In this document: piece by piece, positions 36,006 through 46,798 of the stretch | Numbering within the stretch: the first letter of the stretch is position 1 | Layout: each line of letters opens with the position of its first letter | DNA from: an uncultured Rhizobiaceae group bacterium | Lineage (GTDB): Bacteria; Pseudomonadota; Alphaproteobacteria; Rhizobiales; Rhizobiaceae | Reading direction: 5' to 3' | NCBI GenBank assembly: GCA_947501445.1 | Contig: CANMVS010000021.1 | Span: 1 to 64,000 of the forward strand | DNA: 64,000 nt | Notes under the pieces: generated by a model | Databases searched by the model: none | Seen by the model: only the letters and a program-made list of their open reading frames with translations | What the model was told of the DNA's origin: nothing | Translations under genes and position numbers: made by a program

Positions 36006-36497
36006 TCAGTAATATTTCATTTTCTTCCTGAATTTCAGATATTTCGTCACCGAAAATACGATGCCCAGCAGGCTGAATCCAATCAGGAACATAAGCGTCA
36101 GTGAGACATAATAATCAATGCCGAAGTCCTCAAGCCTGTCGGGGAACATGAAATATTCGGGGTAATCCGGATTGTAGATAACCTCTACAGGCAATCCAAT
36201 CGCATTATCGACGTTCAGCTCACGGTCGCGAAAGATTTTTTCCCCGGCATGAATGTCACCCTTTTCATCCTCAAATTGAACCACTCCAATGTATGGTGCC
36301 CGGACATCCTCCTGTGTTTTTCGAATTTCGACTATCCGCGCTACAGCGTCCGTGCTGTCCATCTGGATCAATGCATATTTGAGGCCATTGATAAAACTGA
36401 TGTTGAGCATGACGTAGGACGTCACGGCCATGATGATAAATATCCCGATCGATAATATGTATCGGTCCGCTTGCGCCTCTTTTGGCGAAAACGTCAT
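36006..36497 (-). CDS. DUF3592 family membrane protein
   Basis: 163 residues with one membrane span at each end (YILSIGIFIIMAVTSYVMLN and VSLTLMFLIGFSLLGIVFSV) around a beta-rich extracytoplasmic region. DUF3592 marks are VARIVEIRKTQ, GVVQFEDEKGDIH, and GLPVEVIYNPDYPE. Function unknown. ATG 36497 is used, but its GGAG lies only one base away; a TTG at 36512 is an alternative start. Confidence 0.75.
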   Translation of the reverse strand: MTFSPKEAQADRYILSIGIFIIMAVTSYVMLNISFINGLKYALIQMDSTDAVARIVEIRKTQEDVRAPYIGVVQFEDEKGDIHAGEKIFRDRELNVDNAIGLPVEVIYNPDYPEYFMFPDRLEDFGIDYYVSLTLMFLIGFSLLGIVFSVTKYLKFRKKMKYY

Positions 36498-36606
36498 ACT
36501 CCAATATGCCAATCCATTACGCTGACCTCCCTTTCGCCCCAGGTAACTCAGGTTTCAATCGGTGGTTAAAATCAACGCTCAAAAGGCCTGATTTCGTTTG
36601 GCCGAT

Positions 36607-36708
36607 TAGCGCAATTCAGCTTTTGACGGAACCGGCAAAGCCTGAATGCATCAACAAAATCAAAGACCGACACCGCTGTCCCGTTTCTGACAAAACGTGA
36701 AACGATCC
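36607..36708. repeat. Dispersed ~100-bp two-hairpin repeat, family 1, copy d
   Basis: Same orientation as copies a and b. It begins TAGCGCAATTCAGCTTTTG and ends ACAAAACGTGAAACGATCC. Unlike the other copies its TAG is not the stop of a recognisable gene; 36513-36606 may be the decayed end of a former one. The following 36709-36985 shows a 63-codon frame (36782-36973) with no recognisable feature. Confidence 0.88.
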
Positions 36709-36985
36709 AGAACGAGATCAAAGTCACGCCGCATTACTTGTTCAAATTGCTGATACAAGTAAATAAATCAGAATCTTTCGTATGAATTATGTCAACTCAT
36801 CCGGGAAATACAAGTTTATTTTCTCTTTTCACGTGCGTAATGAAAGTGGGCTGAAAACCCTCAGACGGTTTGGCCCGGAAGCAGGTGAAAGTCCTGAAGC
36901 TGATGATTTTGCGTCCTGCGCAGATCAGAAATTCAACCATTCAATCCGGGTGATGGGTCAGGGTCAGGTCTGAAGTTCTGTAATC

Positions 36986-37011
36986 AAAGGGGCCGCACAG
37001 GCAGCCCCTTT
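36986..37011 (-). terminator. Probable terminator after ppa
   Basis: An 8-bp perfect stem (AAAGGGGC/GCCCCTTT) with a ten-base loop, 15 bp beyond the ppa stop. The T-run is short on the minus strand, so termination strength is uncertain. Confidence 0.6.
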
Positions 37012-37025
37012 GTCAATGTCACCGG

Positions 37026-37559
37026 CTACTGTGCGGATTTTGCCCGCTCAATGGCTTCAACAATCAGTGTTTTGGCCCGGTTTGAGTCCTGCCAGCCACC
37101 AATCTTGACCCATTTTCCGGGCTCAAGATCCTTGTAGTGCTCAAAGAAATGTTCAATTTGCTTCAAGGTGATTTCCGGTAAATCAGTAAATTCGCTCACT
37201 TTTTCAAAGCGCTGGGTCAAATGCGATGACGGTACGGCAAGAATTTTTTCATCCTGGCCGGCATTGTCTTCCATGATCAATACGCCGACCGGGCGCACGT
37301 TGATGACACAACCGGGTATCAGCGGTCTGTTGTTGCACACAAGTACGTCAATCGGGTCGCCGTCGTCTGATAATGTATGGGGTACAAATCCGTAATTGCC
37401 CGGATATGTCATTGGAGTGTAGAGAAACCGGTCCACCACGAGTGTGCCTGCGTCCTTGTCCATTTCATATTTGATTGGATGGCCGCCAACGGGCACTTCG
37501 ATAATGACATTGATGTCATCGGGTGGTGTATCGCCGATGGAAATAGCGTCGATGCGCAT
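37026..37559 (-). CDS. ppa: Inorganic pyrophosphatase
   Basis: Soluble family I pyrophosphatase, hydrolysing PPi to drive biosynthesis. 177 residues, the usual bacterial length. Marks are [39 protein letters not shown] (with the metal-binding Asp cluster DGDPID), and the C-terminal VKIGGW. ATG 37559 gives the family N-terminus; the 42 upstream in-frame codons lack support. Confidence 0.95.
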   Translation of the reverse strand: MRIDAISIGDTPPDDINVIIEVPVGGHPIKYEMDKDAGTLVVDRFLYTPMTYPGNYGFVPHTLSDDGDPIDVLVCNNRPLIPGCVINVRPVGVLIMEDNAGQDEKILAVPSSHLTQRFEKVSEFTDLPEITLKQIEHFFEHYKDLEPGKWVKIGGWQDSNRAKTLIVEAIERAKSAQ

Positions 37560-37776
37560 AATGGATCCTGTGTTTGTCTGGTATGGCGTGGGGATAGCGC
37601 TTTGTTCGCTGCAGCGCAACATGTCTTTGGTATAGTCTTCAAAGATCATGTGTTGCCGGTCTGCCGGGGGCAGGTGGCAGACCAAAAAAGGCAGCTGTTG
37701 CGGTAATTCCGCACTCAGGCCATCATCCGCGCCAAATTTACCCTATGGAAAATGCAAAGTGCTTATGCGGTTTTGA

Positions 37777-38283
37777 TCAGGGCCATACGAACGCGAGTTT
37801 TCGTATGGCCTTATTGTCGAAGTTCTCAGAACCTTCAGCGATATCAATACCACCGAGCGCTGTGTAGAAATTCACCGCACGCTCGTTTTCTTCCAGTGTC
37901 CACACAACCATGCCCTTGCACCCCAGAGAACTCAGCAATCGTCTGGCCTCCCCGAACAGTTTACTGCCAAGTCCTATCCCCTGATATTCAGGCTTGAGAT
38001 AAAGCTCATAGATCTCGCCCTCCTGGGGCAGGGATCGGGCGCGGTTGAGGCCCAGTGTCGCATAGCCGGTTATTACGCCCTCGACTTCGAGCACCAATAT
38101 GCTGGTTGAACCGCGAATGGCATTCATCCACCAGGTGTAGCTGCGTCGCTCCACCATCGCCATCAGTGTCTTGTAGGGGATCAGTCCGGAATAGGCATGC
38201 TGCCACGCGGCACGATGTGTCTCGGATATCGCCAGGGCGTCATCCGGTTCTGCACGTCTCACATCTATTGCCAGTGTCGTCAT
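37777..38283 (-). CDS. GNAT family N-acetyltransferase
   Basis: 168 residues of a GNAT domain. N-terminal VRRAEPDDALAISETHRAAW and the acetyl-CoA site YLKPEYQGIGLGSKLFGEAR (R/Q-x-x-G-x-G/A pattern) are followed by VWTLEENERAVNFYTALGG. The substrate is unknown. A 10-bp perfect inverted repeat (37781-37810) lies in the last codons and could act as a 3' hairpin. Confidence 0.88.
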   Translation of the reverse strand: MTTLAIDVRRAEPDDALAISETHRAAWQHAYSGLIPYKTLMAMVERRSYTWWMNAIRGSTSILVLEVEGVITGYATLGLNRARSLPQEGEIYELYLKPEYQGIGLGSKLFGEARRLLSSLGCKGMVVWTLEENERAVNFYTALGGIDIAEGSENFDNKAIRKLAFVWP

Positions 38284-38469
38284 GACGGAATCCTAACCGT
38301 TTCGGTCCGAAACGCGAAGTGCTCCATGACCCATGTCGGTACGGTACCCACAGGTAATATGCCCGCGGTACGGCAACAGATTAACGGATTGTTAAACGAT
38401 CAGGCAAGGGAAGAAACGTTTTGCCCCCAATCTGCTGCGCAGATCAAAAGCAAAACGCTTGAGATTATT

Positions 38470-38574
38470 CAGACCGTTTCACGTATTGCCAGAAATGCGG
38501 CAAGGGTGTCGGCCTTTTATTTTGTTGATGCATTCAGGTTTTGCGGGTTGCGTCAAAACCTGAATTGCTCTCTA
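38470..38574. repeat. Dispersed ~100-bp two-hairpin repeat, family 1, copy e
   Basis: Same orientation as copy c. It begins CAGACCGTTTCACG and ends CCTGAATTGCTCTCTA, whose last three bases are the TAG stop of the leftward typA gene. The 11-bp hairpin of the second half is preserved; the first hairpin is weakened by changes. The stretch 38284-38469 before it shows nothing recognisable. Confidence 0.88.
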
Positions 38575-40398
38575 GGCAATCTGTGCAGATTTGGATTTTG
38601 CAAGCCGCTTGCGATCAACCGGATCAAGATAGATTTTACGAAGGCGGATTGTTTTCGGCGTGACTTCAACAAGCTCGTCATCCTGAATCCATGACAGCGC
38701 ACGATCCAGTGTCATGCGTACCGGTGGTGTCAGCTTGATCGCCTCATCTTTACCCGATGCACGCATGTTGGTCAGCTTCTTGCCCTTGAGGACATTGACT
38801 TCCAAATCGTTGGAGCGTGTGTGAATGCCAACGATCATTCCCTCATAGACCTTCTCACCGGCATCGATGATCATCGGGCCACGGTCTTCCAGGTTGAACA
38901 TGGCAAAGGCAACGGATTCGCCATTGTCATTTGAAAGCAGAACCCCGGTGCTGCGGCCGCCGATATCACCTTTGTAGGGCTGATAATCATGGAAAAGACG
39001 GTTCATGATTGCTGTGCCGCGGGTGTCCGTCAAAAGCTCGGACTGGTAGCCAATCAGGCCACGTGTTGGTGCATTGAATACCAGACGAACGCGATTGCCA
39101 CCGGACGGGCGCAACTCGACCATCTCGGCCTTGCGCTCGGACATTTTTTGAACCACGACGCCGGAATGTTCTTCATCAACGTCAATAACCACTTCTTCGA
39201 TTGGCTCAAGAAGCACGCCATCGTCGCCCTTTTTCATAACAACCCGTGGGCGGGAAACGGCCAGTTCAAAACCTTCCCTGCGCATGGTTTCAATCAATAC
39301 AGCCAGTTGCAACTCGCCACGACCGGAAACATAGATTGAATCCTTGTCTGCCGCTTCCTCGATCTGAAGTGCCACATTCCCTTCCGCTTCCTTCATCAGG
39401 CGATCACGGATAACACGGCTGGTCACCTTGTCGCCTTCCGTGCCGGCAAGCGGTGAATCATTGACGATAAAGGACATGGTCACGGTTGGCGGGTCAATTG
39501 GTTGTGCCGGCAGCGCTTCCTTGACTTCTGGCGCACCATAGGTGTCGGCAACGGTGCCTTTGGTCAGTCCGGCGATGGCAACAATGTCGCCCGCGCGGCC
39601 TTCTTCAATCGGTTGGCGCTCGATGCCACGGAAAGCCAGTATCTTGGATACACGGCCCTGCTCGATGAGCTTGCCGTCTGCGTCCATGACCTTGATAGGC
39701 TGGTTTGGCTTGATGCTGCCTGAATGGATACGTCCGGTGATGATGCGGCCGAGAAATGGATTGGCTTCCAAAATGGTGCCGATCATGCGGAATGGACCTT
39801 CACCCACATTGGGTTCCGGCACATGTTTGAGAACGAGATCAAACAGCGGTGTAAGCATCTCTTCCTTTGGACCCTCAGGGCTGTAGTTCATCCAGCCATC
39901 GCGGCCTGAGCCATATACGATTGGAAAATCCAATTGTTCGTCATTGGCGTCGAGTGCCGCGAAAAGGTCAAAAACCTCGTTGATCACTTCATCGGGGCGC
40001 GCATCGAACCGGTCGATCTTGTTGATTGCGACGATAGGCTTGAGACCAACCTTGAGAGCCTTGCCAACCACAAATTTGGTTTGTGGCATGGGACCTTCTG
40101 CGGCATCAACAAGCACAATGGCACCATCAACCATGTTGAGGATACGCTCAACTTCGCCGCCAAAATCGGCGTGTCCGGGTGTATCAACAATATTGATACG
40201 CACATCATTGTGGACCACGGACGTGGCCTTGGCCAAAATAGTGATGCCGCGCTCTTTTTCCAACTCGTTGGAATCCATGATGCGTTCGGCAACACGCTGG
40301 TTGTCGCGAAACGCGCCGGACTGTTTCAAAAGTTCGTCAACAAGTGTTGTTTTCCCATGGTCAACATGGGCGATGATCGCAATATTGCGCATAGACAT
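38572..40398 (-). CDS. typA: Translational GTPase TypA/BipA
   Basis: Ribosome-associated GTPase of the EF-G group that acts in stress and cold ribosome assembly. 608 residues. G1 is AHVDHGKTT, the switch region contains [13 protein letters not shown]3 is [15 protein letters not shown], and G4 is NKIDR. The C-terminal part includes [19 protein letters not shown] and the TypA-specific [20 protein letters not shown]. The stop codon lies in a family 1 repeat. Confidence 0.96.
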   Translation of the reverse strand: MSMRNIAIIAHVDHGKTTLVDELLKQSGAFRDNQRVAERIMDSNELEKERGITILAKATSVVHNDVRINIVDTPGHADFGGEVERILNMVDGAIVLVDAAEGPMPQTKFVVGKALKVGLKPIVAINKIDRFDARPDEVINEVFDLFAALDANDEQLDFPIVYGSGRDGWMNYSPEGPKEEMLTPLFDLVLKHVPEPNVGEGPFRMIGTILEANPFLGRIITGRIHSGSIKPNQPIKVMDADGKLIEQGRVSKILAFRGIERQPIEEGRAGDIVAIAGLTKGTVADTYGAPEVKEALPAQPIDPPTVTMSFIVNDSPLAGTEGDKVTSRVIRDRLMKEAEGNVALQIEEAADKDSIYVSGRGELQLAVLIETMRREGFELAVSRPRVVMKKGDDGVLLEPIEEVVIDVDEEHSGVVVQKMSERKAEMVELRPSGGNRVRLVFNAPTRGLIGYQSELLTDTRGTAIMNRLFHDYQPYKGDIGGRSTGVLLSNDNGESVAFAMFNLEDRGPMIIDAGEKVYEGMIVGIHTRSNDLEVNVLKGKKLTNMRASGKDEAIKLTPPVRMTLDRALSWIQDDELVEVTPKTIRLRKIYLDPVDRKRLAKSKSAQIA

Positions 40399-40562
40399 GG
40401 TATATACCTGGAGTTTGGTGCGCGCTCGCAGCGTCGCTTCTACTGTGTTGAGGGGCTCTTACAGGGTTTTGTGCGTATGCGAAAGGGGGCGCGTGCCGAT
40501 TTGCGCCGATACGCACTCACACGGCCAGTCAGATCGAGCCATACAGCGGCTGCGACGACACT

Positions 40563-42605
40563 CTAACAGGTCGTCAGACCCTTCTTTTTCAGCATTGCCG
40601 AGGTATCGGGCATCTTGCCGCGAAAAGTCCGATAGGTTTCCTCGGGATCGACACTGCCACCGGCGGCATAAATGTGCTGGTAGAGCCTTTGTGCCATTTC
40701 GCCATCAAACACATCGCCACTTTCCTCAAAGGCGTTGAAGGCATCCGCATCCAGCACCTCAGACCACATGTAGGAATAATAGCCTGCCGAATAACCGTCA
40801 CCGGAAAAAACATGCAAAAAATGCGGTGTGCGGTGACGCATGACAATCGCATCCGGCATACCGAGTTCGGTCAGTTTTTGTGCTTCGAAAGCCAGCGGAT
40901 CATTGATTGATTCCGCATTGTGAAAAGCCATATCCACCAGTGCTGACGCGGTATATTCAACGGCAGAAAAACCAGCATTAAAATTACGGGCAGCCAGCAC
41001 TTTTTGCAGCAACTCGGGTGGGATCGGCTCACCGGTTTCATGATGCACCGCAAATTCGCCGAGCACCTTTGGTACTGTTAGCCAATGTTCATAAAGCTGG
41101 GACGGCAGCTCAACAAAATCACGCGACACCGATGTGCCGGCAATGGATGGGTGCGTGACGTCGGACAGGAGGCCATGCAGGGCATGACCAAACTCGTGAA
41201 AGAGTGTTCTGGCATCATCCAGCGACAATAGTGCCGGTTTGCCTTCGGCCGGTTTGGCAAAATTCATCACATTGTAGATGATCGGCAGCTGTCCATCATC
41301 CAGTTTATGCTGGCTTTGAAAACTGCTCATCCATGCGCCGGACCGTTTGCTCGATCGGGCAAAGTAATCCGCCAGAAAAAGACCGATGCGTGCGTTGTCG
41401 CGATCGCGTATTTCAAAAACCCTGACGTCGCTGTGGTAGCCTTCCAATTCTTTGCGCTCGTTGATTTTGAGACCAAACAGCCGATTGGCGACCGCAAAAC
41501 AGGCCTCAATCATGTTCTCGAGCTGCAAATAGGGCTTGAGTTCCGCTTCGGAAAAATCAAATTTGCGGTTGCGCAGTTTTTCCGAATAGTGACGCCAGTC
41601 CCAGGGCGCTACCATGTGGTTTTTGCCTTCCTCGGCAATTAACCCGGCTATTTCGTCCTCTTCCTTGCGCGCTTTGAGCAAGGCCCTGTCCCATACTTTC
41701 ATCAGCAGGGTATTCACCGCATCGGGTGTTTTGGCCATGGTGTCGTCGAGTTTGAATTCGGCAAAATTTGCGAAGCCAAGCAGGCGGGCTTTTTCACCAC
41801 GCAGCGCTAAAATACGCGAAATGATAATGGCATTGTCTGTATCGCCGCCATTTTCTCCGCGTGAAACCCAGGCGGTGAAAGCGTGTTCGCGCAGGTCGCG
41901 TTGCGCGCAAAAGGTCAAAAAGGGCTCAACAATGGACCGTGAAAGGGTGACGGCATAGGGACTGTCGAGTTGACGCTCGCGGGCAGCACCGGCCATGGCA
42001 TCCAGCAGAAATGGTGGCAGTCCCTTCAGATCATCCTGTTTGGACAGTTCCATGAACCAGGATTTTTCATCGGCCAGTACATTCTGGCTGAATTGTGCGC
42101 CAAGACCTGCCAATTCCTCGTTGATCGCTGCCAGCTGCGATTGATCCGTATCGTCCAGTTGCGCGCCGGCGCGGATAAAACTTTTCCAGTGTTTTTCCAG
42201 AACCCGACTTTGCTCGGCGCTCAGAGCAAGTCCGTCACGGGTTTGCCACAGTACATCAACACGCTTAAAAAGCGCCCTGTTCATGGCTATGGCCGAAAAA
42301 TGCCGCGACAGTTTGGGCGCGATGTCACGCTCCAGCGTGTGAATGGTATCATTGCTGTCAGCACCGGCCTTGTTCCAGAACAGGGCAGAAACCCGCTCCA
42401 GTGCCTGTCCGGCCTGTTCCAGCGCGACAATGGTATTTTCAAAGGTTGCAGCCGCTGTATTGGTTGCTATGCCATCTATTTGTCGCTCATGCCGGGTAAG
42501 GGCTTCTGCGAAGGCCAAAGCAAAATCATCATCCAAGATTTGGGAAAACTCCGGCAAACCCTGTGGGCCCTGCCAATCAAAGATATGATGGTTGAAACTG
42601 CTCAT
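40563..42605 (-). CDS. M3 family oligopeptidase (oligopeptidase A / Dcp-like)
   Basis: Zinc metallopeptidase degrading short peptides in the cytoplasm, 680 residues. The zinc-site motif LFHEFGHALHGLLSD lies around residue 465, with the third ligand Glu in the helix after it. The C-terminal YSYMWSEVLDADAFNAFEESG is typical of the M3A subfamily. ATG 42605 with GGAGG eight bases upstream is preferred over a start 21 codons earlier. It could be called prlC or dcp; sequence alone does not decide. Confidence 0.9.
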   Translation of the reverse strand: MSSFNHHIFDWQGPQGLPEFSQILDDDFALAFAEALTRHERQIDGIATNTAAATFENTIVALEQAGQALERVSALFWNKAGADSNDTIHTLERDIAPKLSRHFSAIAMNRALFKRVDVLWQTRDGLALSAEQSRVLEKHWKSFIRAGAQLDDTDQSQLAAINEELAGLGAQFSQNVLADEKSWFMELSKQDDLKGLPPFLLDAMAGAARERQLDSPYAVTLSRSIVEPFLTFCAQRDLREHAFTAWVSRGENGGDTDNAIIISRILALRGEKARLLGFANFAEFKLDDTMAKTPDAVNTLLMKVWDRALLKARKEEDEIAGLIAEEGKNHMVAPWDWRHYSEKLRNRKFDFSEAELKPYLQLENMIEACFAVANRLFGLKINERKELEGYHSDVRVFEIRDRDNARIGLFLADYFARSSKRSGAWMSSFQSQHKLDDGQLPIIYNVMNFAKPAEGKPALLSLDDARTLFHEFGHALHGLLSDVTHPSIAGTSVSRDFVELPSQLYEHWLTVPKVLGEFAVHHETGEPIPPELLQKVLAARNFNAGFSAVEYTASALVDMAFHNAESINDPLAFEAQKLTELGMPDAIVMRHRTPHFLHVFSGDGYSAGYYSYMWSEVLDADAFNAFEESGDVFDGEMAQRLYQHIYAAGGSVDPEETYRTFRGKMPDTSAMLKKKGLTTC

Positions 42606-42680
42606 AAGGATTGCCTCCGGGGATGGCTTTTCAAACTGCGATGTAGGCGGCGCGTCGCATTGATACAAGGCGCGGACAAA

Positions 42681-42705
42681 TAAAAACGCCCGGTTGAACC
42701 GGGCG
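42681..42705 (-). terminator. Rho-independent terminator after argG
   Basis: Stem CGCCCGGT/ACCGGGCG (8 bp) with a three-base loop, followed on the minus strand by a run of five T. It lies 30 bp beyond the argG stop and overlaps the leader of the downstream peptidase gene, insulating it. Confidence 0.88.
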
Positions 42706-42733
42706 CAATATCTTCAAAGCAGACCCACACAAG

Positions 42734-43951
42734 CTATTTTTTGCGTGCAGCCAGTGTGCGCAGGCGCAGTGCGTTCAACTTGATGAATCCAGCCGCGTCC
42801 TTTTGATCATAGGCACCCTGATCATCTTCAAATGTCACAAGTCGGTCAGAATAAAGTGTCGTATCGGATTCGCGACCAATCACAATGACATTGCCCTTGT
42901 ACAGCTTGAGGCGCACTTTGCCTTCAACTGCGCGCTGGCTGAGGTCTATGGCCGCCTGGAGCATCTCGCGCTCGGGAGAGAACCAGAAACCATTGTAAAT
43001 CAGTTCGGCATATCTGGGCATCAACTCATCTTTCAAATGAGCTGCGCCGCGATCCAGCGTGATTGATTCAATAGCCCGGTGCGCCGTCAGCAATATCGTA
43101 CCGCCAGGCGTCTCATAAACGCCCCGCGATTTCATGCCAACGAAGCGGTTCTCAACCAGATCAAGGCGTCCAATGCCATTGTCACGACCATAGTCATTAA
43201 GCCGTTCAAACAAAGTTGCCGGTGACAGGCGTTCGCCGTTAAGCCCGATTGCATCACCCTTTTCAAACTCGATTTCAATCGTCGTTGGCTGATCCGGTGC
43301 GTCCTCGGGGGCAATGGTCCGCTGGTACACATAGGAAGGTGGTTCAACCCACGGATCTTCCAGTACTTTACCTTCCGAGGAGGAATGCAGCATATTGGCA
43401 TCGACGGAGAATGGCGCTTCGCCGCGCTTGTCCTTGGGAATGGGAATCTGATGCTGTTCAGCAAAATCAATCAGATCGGTGCGCGATTTCAGCGTCCAGT
43501 CTCTCCACGGCGCAATGATCTTGATATCGGGATTGAGCGCATAGGCTGCCAGTTCGAAGCGAACCTGATCATTGCCCTTGCCGGTGGCACCATGCGCGAT
43601 GGCGTCTGCGCCGGTTTCACGGGCAATTTCAATCAGACGTCGTGAAATCAAAGGCCGAGCAATGGATGTGCCCAGCAGGTAGACACCCTCATAGACGGCA
43701 TTGGCGCGGAACATTGGAAAAACGTAATTGGCGATGAATTCCTCACGCAGGTCTTCAATGTGAATTTCCTTGATGCCAAGCAGTTCTGCTTTTTTGCGTG
43801 CAGGCTCGAGTTCATCACCCTGACCGAGATCGGCGGTAAAGGTAACAACCTCCGCATTAAGCTCGGTTTGCAGCCATTTCAGGATGATTGAGGTGTCCAG
43901 TCCGCCAGAATAGGCGAGGACGACCTTTTTCACATCTTTGAGAGCGCTCAT
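42734..43951 (-). CDS. argG: Argininosuccinate synthase
   Basis: Joins citrulline and aspartate with ATP to make argininosuccinate, the penultimate step of arginine synthesis. 405 residues. N-type ATP pyrophosphatase motif [48 protein letters not shown], and [13 protein letters not shown]. The start at 43951 gives the usual N-terminus [16 protein letters not shown] 43963 and 43987 are also in frame and none has a strong ribosome site. Confidence 0.95.
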   Translation of the reverse strand: MSALKDVKKVVLAYSGGLDTSIILKWLQTELNAEVVTFTADLGQGDELEPARKKAELLGIKEIHIEDLREEFIANYVFPMFRANAVYEGVYLLGTSIARPLISRRLIEIARETGADAIAHGATGKGNDQVRFELAAYALNPDIKIIAPWRDWTLKSRTDLIDFAEQHQIPIPKDKRGEAPFSVDANMLHSSSEGKVLEDPWVEPPSYVYQRTIAPEDAPDQPTTIEIEFEKGDAIGLNGERLSPATLFERLNDYGRDNGIGRLDLVENRFVGMKSRGVYETPGGTILLTAHRAIESITLDRGAAHLKDELMPRYAELIYNGFWFSPEREMLQAAIDLSQRAVEGKVRLKLYKGNVIVIGRESDTTLYSDRLVTFEDDQGAYDQKDAAGFIKLNALRLRTLAARKK

Positions 43952-44168
43952 TGTGTTATCCATTGTCCAGTATGGTGGTTTATGCATTTCAGCGACGTTG
44001 AAACCAACTCACAACGCGCTTTGTTATTTGTGAAATCGGCGGCACTTTAGTCGGAATGGCGCGCGATACAAGCCCGCATGTGAATTCCTCTATTGGCCGC
44101 TTGGAAAAGCAGGTGCAATTGGCCTATGTTTGTTCGGCTTACGCAGGCTGCAAAGAGGATATATTGTC

Positions 44169-44819
44169 ATGGGTTTTATGCCGGATCCAGCTGTTCTTCT
44201 GGCCTTTGCGGCGGCGAGTATCCTGCTCATTTTGACACCGGGTCCGGATATGACCCTATTGATCGGCCGGGCGCTGACATCTGGCCGTGGCGCTGCTTTG
44301 GCCTGTGTTGGTGGCACGATCATCGGTTTGGTTGTGCATACAATGCTTGTTGCACTGGGCGTTGCCGCATTGGTCGTCGCATCGCCAACGGCATTTCTGG
44401 TTCTGAAAACGGCCGGAGCGGCCTATTTGCTTTGGCTGGCGGTACAGGCATTGTTTCGCGGTTCAAAATTTCATGCCGGCATTCCAGATCAGACGGGCCA
44501 GAACCAGCGAAAAATGGTGGCAAACTGGACCAGTGGTCTGACGGTCAACCTGCTCAATCCGAAGATCATCATATTCTTCATGACATTCCTGCCGCAATTT
44601 GTGTCGGTTGATGATCCTCATATTCGTGGCAAGCTGATTACGCTCGGGCTGATCTATGCCTGTCTGTCGCTGCCAATTTCCATGTTGATGGTTCTGGCCG
44701 CAGGGAAACTGTCAAAATGGTTGAAACGCAACCCCAGGGCCATGCGCATTCTGGATTATGTCTTTGCGGGCGTTTTTTCCGCCTTTGCTGTCAGGATTTT
44801 TCTGACTGAGGGGCGCTGA
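44169..44819 (+). CDS. LysE family amino-acid exporter
   Basis: 216 residues and about six predicted membrane spans. The family signature appears as ILLILTPGPDMTLLIGRAL near the N-terminus and NWTSGLTVNLLNPKIIIFF in the middle. It exports an amino acid or homoserine-lactone-like compound; the substrate is not determinable. ATG 44169 is preceded by AAAGAGG. The 3' end overlaps the convergent membrane protein gene by 29 bp. Confidence 0.88.
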   Translation: MGFMPDPAVLLAFAAASILLILTPGPDMTLLIGRALTSGRGAALACVGGTIIGLVVHTMLVALGVAALVVASPTAFLVLKTAGAAYLLWLAVQALFRGSKFHAGIPDQTGQNQRKMVANWTSGLTVNLLNPKIIIFFMTFLPQFVSVDDPHIRGKLITLGLIYACLSLPISMLMVLAAGKLSKWLKRNPRAMRILDYVFAGVFSAFAVRIFLTEGR

Positions 44820-45282
44820 CGGTTTGATGTTGTTTATCATCGGGAAGCCAGTTTCCGGCGTTCCGACCTGAAATGAACCAATAGACAATACCGCTGATCA
44901 TGCCTGATGCGAGGCAAAGAAGGGTAAATTCGAAATCCGGTTGCCGCCGGGTGCTGCGGATCAGCAACAGGATCAGCGGCGCAGCGGCAGCAATTGCGCC
45001 GCCACTCAGCGCATAAAACAGCCAATCACGCCGTCTGGTGAATTCACCATAGAGTATGATGAGCATTGCCGGAAAAAATGCGACATATCCGGCAAGACTT
45101 GCCAGTGCAAATGCACCAATGACCAGTCCCACATCCAGACCGGATTGTGATAATTGGTTTGCCTCATGCGGCGTCAGAATTTTGGTGAGAAACATCAGCG
45201 CTATACCTGCCGTTATCGCCGCCAGCACAAAGCCGATAGTGATCATAACGAGACGCAGGAGCAAAAGCGCAAATCGATCCAC
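44791..45282 (-). CDS. Membrane protein of unknown function upstream-coupled to rlmN
   Basis: 163 residues with four predicted membrane spans: FVLAAITAGIALMFLTKIL, LVIGAFALASLAGYVAFFPA, FYALSGGAIAAAAPLILLLI, and LLCLASGMISGIVYWFISG. A charged RRRD loop separates spans two and three. I do not recognise a named family. It starts 19 bp after the rlmN stop on the same strand and is probably co-transcribed with it. Confidence 0.75.
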   Translation of the reverse strand: MDRFALLLLRLVMITIGFVLAAITAGIALMFLTKILTPHEANQLSQSGLDVGLVIGAFALASLAGYVAFFPAMLIILYGEFTRRRDWLFYALSGGAIAAAAPLILLLIRSTRRQPDFEFTLLCLASGMISGIVYWFISGRNAGNWLPDDKQHQTVSAPQSEKS

Positions 45283-45301
45283 GGGTTATTCCTCAGTTAT
45301 C

Positions 45302-46552
45302 TCAGGTTTCGCCGTGTCCGGCTATCATCATCGCTTCCAGGGCCAGTCGCTCGGTTTTGCGCAGACGCTCGGATTCAGATTTCAACTGACCACATGCAGC
45401 AAGAATATCGCTGCCTCTTGGCGTGCGGATGGGTGAGGCATAACCTGCGTGATTGACGAAATCGGCAAAAGTCTTGATGTGTTCCCAGTCGGAACATTCA
45501 TAACGGCTGCCTGGCCACGGGTTAAACGGGATCAGATTGATCTTGGCCGGTATTCCTTTCAGCAGGCGTACCAGATCTCTGGCATCCTCCAGCGAATCAT
45601 TGACACCTTTGAGCATGACATATTCAAATGTGATGCGCCGCGCATTGGACAGGCCAGGATAATCCCGGCAAGCCTGCAGCAATTGCGCAATCGGGTACTT
45701 GCGATTGATCGGCACCAGTTCATCACGCAGTTCATCGCGAACCGCATGTAGTGAGATGGCCAGCATAACGCCGATTTCTTCACCGGTTCGGTATATTTCG
45801 GGAACCACGCCGGACGTTGACAGGGTTATGCGTCGTTTCGACAGGGACAGGCCTTCATTGTCGGATGCAATGAGCAGGGCCTTTTTTACATTCTCGAAAT
45901 TATACAGGGGTTCGCCCATGCCCATCATCACAATATTGGTAATCTTGCGTCCTTCAGATGGAACAATTGCGCCCTGCGGCGTGTCTTTTTCCGGAAAATC
46001 ACCAAGACGTTCACGCGCCAGCAGCAATTGGGATATGATTTCCTCGCTGGTCAGGTTGCGAACCAGTTTTTGCGTTCCCGTATGGCAAAAAGTGCAGGTC
46101 AGTGTGCAGCCAACCTGACTGGAAATGCACAAAGTGCCGCGCCCGTCCTCGGGAATATAAACCGTCTCGATTTCAACCGGATTGCCGGCACCACGCGGCG
46201 GAAAACGCAACAGCCACTTGCGTGTTCCGTCGCTCGATATTTGTTCATCGACGATCTCGGGGCGCGCGATGGTGTAATGCTGGCTCAGCAGCGCGCGCAA
46301 ATCCTTGGAAACATTGAGCATCTCGTCAAAGTTTGAAACACCGCGCACATAAAGCCAGTGCCACAGTTGTTGTGTACGCATTCTGATTTGGCGCTCAGCG
46401 ATGCCGACAGCCTTTAACGCATCCCCCAGCTCTTCACGATCCATACCAATCAACGTTGGTTTTAAGTCGCTGTGCTGCGGGTTTGCCGCCTTTGCACGAA
46501 TGGCAAGCGCGTCACGCGTTTGAGTGTTTTTCAGGTCAATTGTTGCGGGCAT
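45302..46552 (-). CDS. rlmN: Dual-specificity 23S rRNA/tRNA C2-adenosine methyltransferase
   Basis: Radical SAM enzyme that methylates A2503 of 23S rRNA and A37 of some tRNAs. 416 residues. The iron-sulfur cluster motif is in [12 protein letters not shown] (C-x3-C-x2-C). [12 protein letters not shown] precedes the core, and the C-terminal methyl-carrying Cys is in [10 protein letters not shown]. The N-terminal ~25 residues are an extension compared with shorter homologues. A small hairpin (46611-46627) lies in its 5' leader. Confidence 0.95.
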   Translation of the reverse strand: MPATIDLKNTQTRDALAIRAKAANPQHSDLKPTLIGMDREELGDALKAVGIAERQIRMRTQQLWHWLYVRGVSNFDEMLNVSKDLRALLSQHYTIARPEIVDEQISSDGTRKWLLRFPPRGAGNPVEIETVYIPEDGRGTLCISSQVGCTLTCTFCHTGTQKLVRNLTSEEIISQLLLARERLGDFPEKDTPQGAIVPSEGRKITNIVMMGMGEPLYNFENVKKALLIASDNEGLSLSKRRITLSTSGVVPEIYRTGEEIGVMLAISLHAVRDELRDELVPINRKYPIAQLLQACRDYPGLSNARRITFEYVMLKGVNDSLEDARDLVRLLKGIPAKINLIPFNPWPGSRYECSDWEHIKTFADFVNHAGYASPIRTPRGSDILAACGQLKSESERLRKTERLALEAMMIAGHGET

Positions 46553-46748
46553 GGAGCAGATCTTTCAGATCAAATTCAGTTTGACGGCGCGTCGAGACGT
46601 TTTTCCATCTTGTCTGCACTGCAGACAGGGGACAAAACGCACAAGCAGTCTGGCGCGGTGATCTATCACCAAACGACGCCTGCGTCACCCCGGCAAATTT
46701 TGTGCCCGGCAACTGATGTTTCGTGTGCTCTCTATATAGGTCACGACA

Positions 46749-46773
46749 AAAGGCCAGCGCAAGGCTGGCCTTT
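46749..46773 (-). terminator. Terminator after the IalB-like gene
   Basis: A 10-bp perfect stem (AAAGGCCAGC and its complement) with a five-base loop, followed on the minus strand by TTTTG. It lies 25 bp past the stop and upstream of rlmN. Confidence 0.78.
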
Positions 46774-46798
46774 CAAAGCAATCATTTATCCGATGATG

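Noticed and set aside
36782-36973. A 63-codon rightward frame before ppa
   Set aside because: No recognisable sequence features and no convincing ribosome site; kept only as a remark in the neighbouring entry.
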